Below are positions 5,279-5,955 of a stretch of DNA of 5,955 nt, one piece after another. How positions within the stretch are numbered: the stretch's first letter is position 1; each line of letters opens with the position of its first letter. This DNA comes from Patescibacteria group bacterium (GTDB lineage: Bacteria > Patescibacteriota > Patescibacteriia > 2-12-FULL-60-25): NCBI GenBank assembly GCA_018824765.1, contig JAHJFW010000005.1:1-5955 (forward strand), given 5' to 3'. The notes beneath the pieces are model-generated. The model was not told the origin of the DNA. It did no database searches and saw nothing but the letters and a program-made list of their open reading frames with translations. Position numbers and translations under genes: made by a program.

Positions 5279-5725
5279 ATGCACTGCCCCGTTTGCAACC
5301 ATGAAGATACTAAAGTGATTGATACGCGTCTGGCCGCGGACGGTGCTTCTGTTCGTCGTCGGAGAGAATGTGTTTCGTGTGAGTATCGTTTTTCTACGCA
5401 CGAAGAGGTGGAGTTGTTGGATTTGCGCGTGGTAAAGCGGGACGGGAACCGTGAAGCGTATTCCCGTGAAAAAGTTGCGGCTGGATTGAAGAGGGCGCTT
5501 GAAAAACGGTCGCATACTGAAGCGGAGTTTAGGGCGTTGGTAAATGCGATCGAACGCGACATCCAACGGTTGGCATCGAATGAAATCACGAGCATGCATA
5601 TCGGCGACATCGTGATGGACAGGTTGAAATCATTCGATCAAGTTGCATATATTCGTTTTGCGTCCGTTTACCGTTCTTTTGAAGACGTGAAATCTTTTAA
5701 AAAAGAGATTGAAGATTTGAAATAG
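5279..5725 (+). CDS. nrdR: Transcriptional repressor NrdR
   Basis: A nucleotide-sensing repressor of ribonucleotide reductase genes that binds NrdR boxes according to the ATP/dATP state. The 148 residues are typical length. The N-terminal zinc ribbon is complete, with C3, C6, C31 and C34 in MHCPVC and CVSC, plus the basic stretch VRRRREC. The ATP-cone domain spans about 49-139, from VVKRDGNREAYSREK to the highly conserved YIRFASVYRSFEDV. The ATG at 5279 is chosen because MHCPxC is the family N terminus; the frame continues upstream to a TTG at 5249, but those ten codons are partly repeat arm. No ribosome binding site is present. No NrdR box and no reductase gene are seen in the window, so its targets lie elsewhere. 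It sits 101 bp after ftsZ and may be co-transcribed or use its own promoter. Confidence 0.98.
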   Translation: MHCPVCNHEDTKVIDTRLAADGASVRRRRECVSCEYRFSTHEEVELLDLRVVKRDGNREAYSREKVAAGLKRALEKRSHTEAEFRALVNAIERDIQRLASNEITSMHIGDIVMDRLKSFDQVAYIRFASVYRSFEDVKSFKKEIEDLK

Positions 5726-5765
5726 TTGGGGGCTGATAGGCTGATGGGCAGATGGGCGTGTGGGC
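5726..5765. repeat. Degenerate 8-bp tandem repeat after nrdR
   Basis: Immediately after the nrdR stop, five consecutive 8-bp units end in GGC: TTGGGGGC, then four units of the form NKATGGGC with small changes (for example TGATGGGC and AGATGGGC). The composition is G-rich, unlike the surrounding DNA. No coding function is apparent. Confidence 0.5.
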
Positions 5766-5864
5766 TATTAGCTCCTAAGCCCCTCCGCCTTTCGGCTCTT
5801 TAGTTTTCCCTTGATGCTTTCTCCCCAGCTGACAGGATGGCGCAGGCGCGTTATTATTCTAGAC

Positions 5865-5891
5865 AGAAATGATTTCTTTTTTATTTTTTTT
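5865..5891 (+). terminator. Weak candidate terminator before the last gene
   Basis: AGAAA (5865-5869) and TTTCT (5873-5877) can pair around a 3-nt loop, followed by a stretch that is T except for one A through 5891. The T tract is convincing but the stem is short and nearly all A-T, so this may only be a T-rich pause or an upstream promoter element. Confidence 0.3.
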
Positions 5892-5901
5892 ATGCCCCGG
5901 A

Positions 5902-5907
5902 TAGAAT
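5902..5907 (+). promoter_or_regulatory. Candidate -10 element of the last gene
   Basis: TAGAAT matches the -10 consensus at five of six positions and lies 22 bp before the ATG at 5930, which would give a leader of about 15 nt. No good -35 hexamer is found 17 bp upstream (TTTTAT), only the T-rich tract. Confidence 0.25.
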
Positions 5908-5929
5908 ATTGTAAATTTTTGTTAAAATT

Positions 5930-5955
5930 ATGAAACGTACAAAAATAGTTTGCAC
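5930..5955 (+). CDS. pyk: Probable pyruvate kinase, 3' truncated by the window edge
   Basis: Only eight full codons and part of a ninth are visible: MKRTKIVC followed by AC, which can only be Thr. R-x-TKIVCT is the hallmark N terminus of pyruvate kinase, the enzyme that makes pyruvate and ATP from phosphoenolpyruvate and ADP in the last step of glycolysis; the family continues with IGPA. The ATG has no Shine-Dalgarno sequence and is 204 bp after nrdR. The assignment rests on this short motif alone. Confidence 0.65.

Noticed and set aside
5255..5285. An NrdR box in the nrdR upstream region (autoregulation)
   Set aside because: The TATATTTTTATATAT stretch is A/T-rich but lacks the ACAC/GTGT flanks of the 16-bp palindromic consensus.

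Overview
The window looks like chromosome from a member of the Candidate Phyla Radiation (Patescibacteria), most likely a parcubacterial lineage. This is inferred from three things: the gene order ybeY-dgkA-ftsA-ftsZ with no ftsQ, mur or era neighbours; intergenic gaps filled with A/T-rich palindromic repeats of the kind common in those genomes; and the absence of a clear Shine-Dalgarno sequence at the gene starts. TGA is used as a stop (ends at 1243 and 5177), so the genetic code is standard. This argues against the lineages that recode TGA as glycine. All genes are on the + strand.

Layout. 2-1243: the 3' part of a single-pass membrane protein with an extracellular fibronectin type III domain and calcium-binding thrombospondin type 3 repeats; its 5' end lies outside the window. 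It overlaps by 4 bp with ybeY (1240-1653, rRNA-processing endonuclease). Then come repeat copy A, dgkA (1786-2157, undecaprenol/diacylglycerol kinase), repeat copy B, and ftsA (2293-3561, membrane anchor for FtsZ). A 320-bp gap (3562-3881) holds a third repeat family, a rho-independent terminator at 3695-3724 and a good sigma70-type promoter at 3781-3809. ftsZ follows (3882-5177), then another inverted repeat, nrdR (5279-5725, ribonucleotide reductase repressor), a gap with degenerate repeats, and the first nine codons of a probable pyruvate kinase gene (5930 to the window edge).

How the genes fit together. dgkA, ftsA and ftsZ belong to envelope growth and division: lipid-carrier phosphate supply, membrane anchoring and the Z ring. 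The terminator and promoter between ftsA and ftsZ suggest that the two partners are transcribed separately, unlike the tightly packed ftsA-ftsZ pairs of many bacteria. nrdR links to dNTP supply, but no ribonucleotide reductase gene is in view.

No clearly novel defence, mobile or RNA system is visible. The most interesting material is non-coding: three inverted-repeat families occupy the gaps around the division genes. One has a complete and a half copy 478 bp apart, and repeat sequence reads in frame into both ftsA and nrdR, which would mislead start calling. The least understood gene is the first one.
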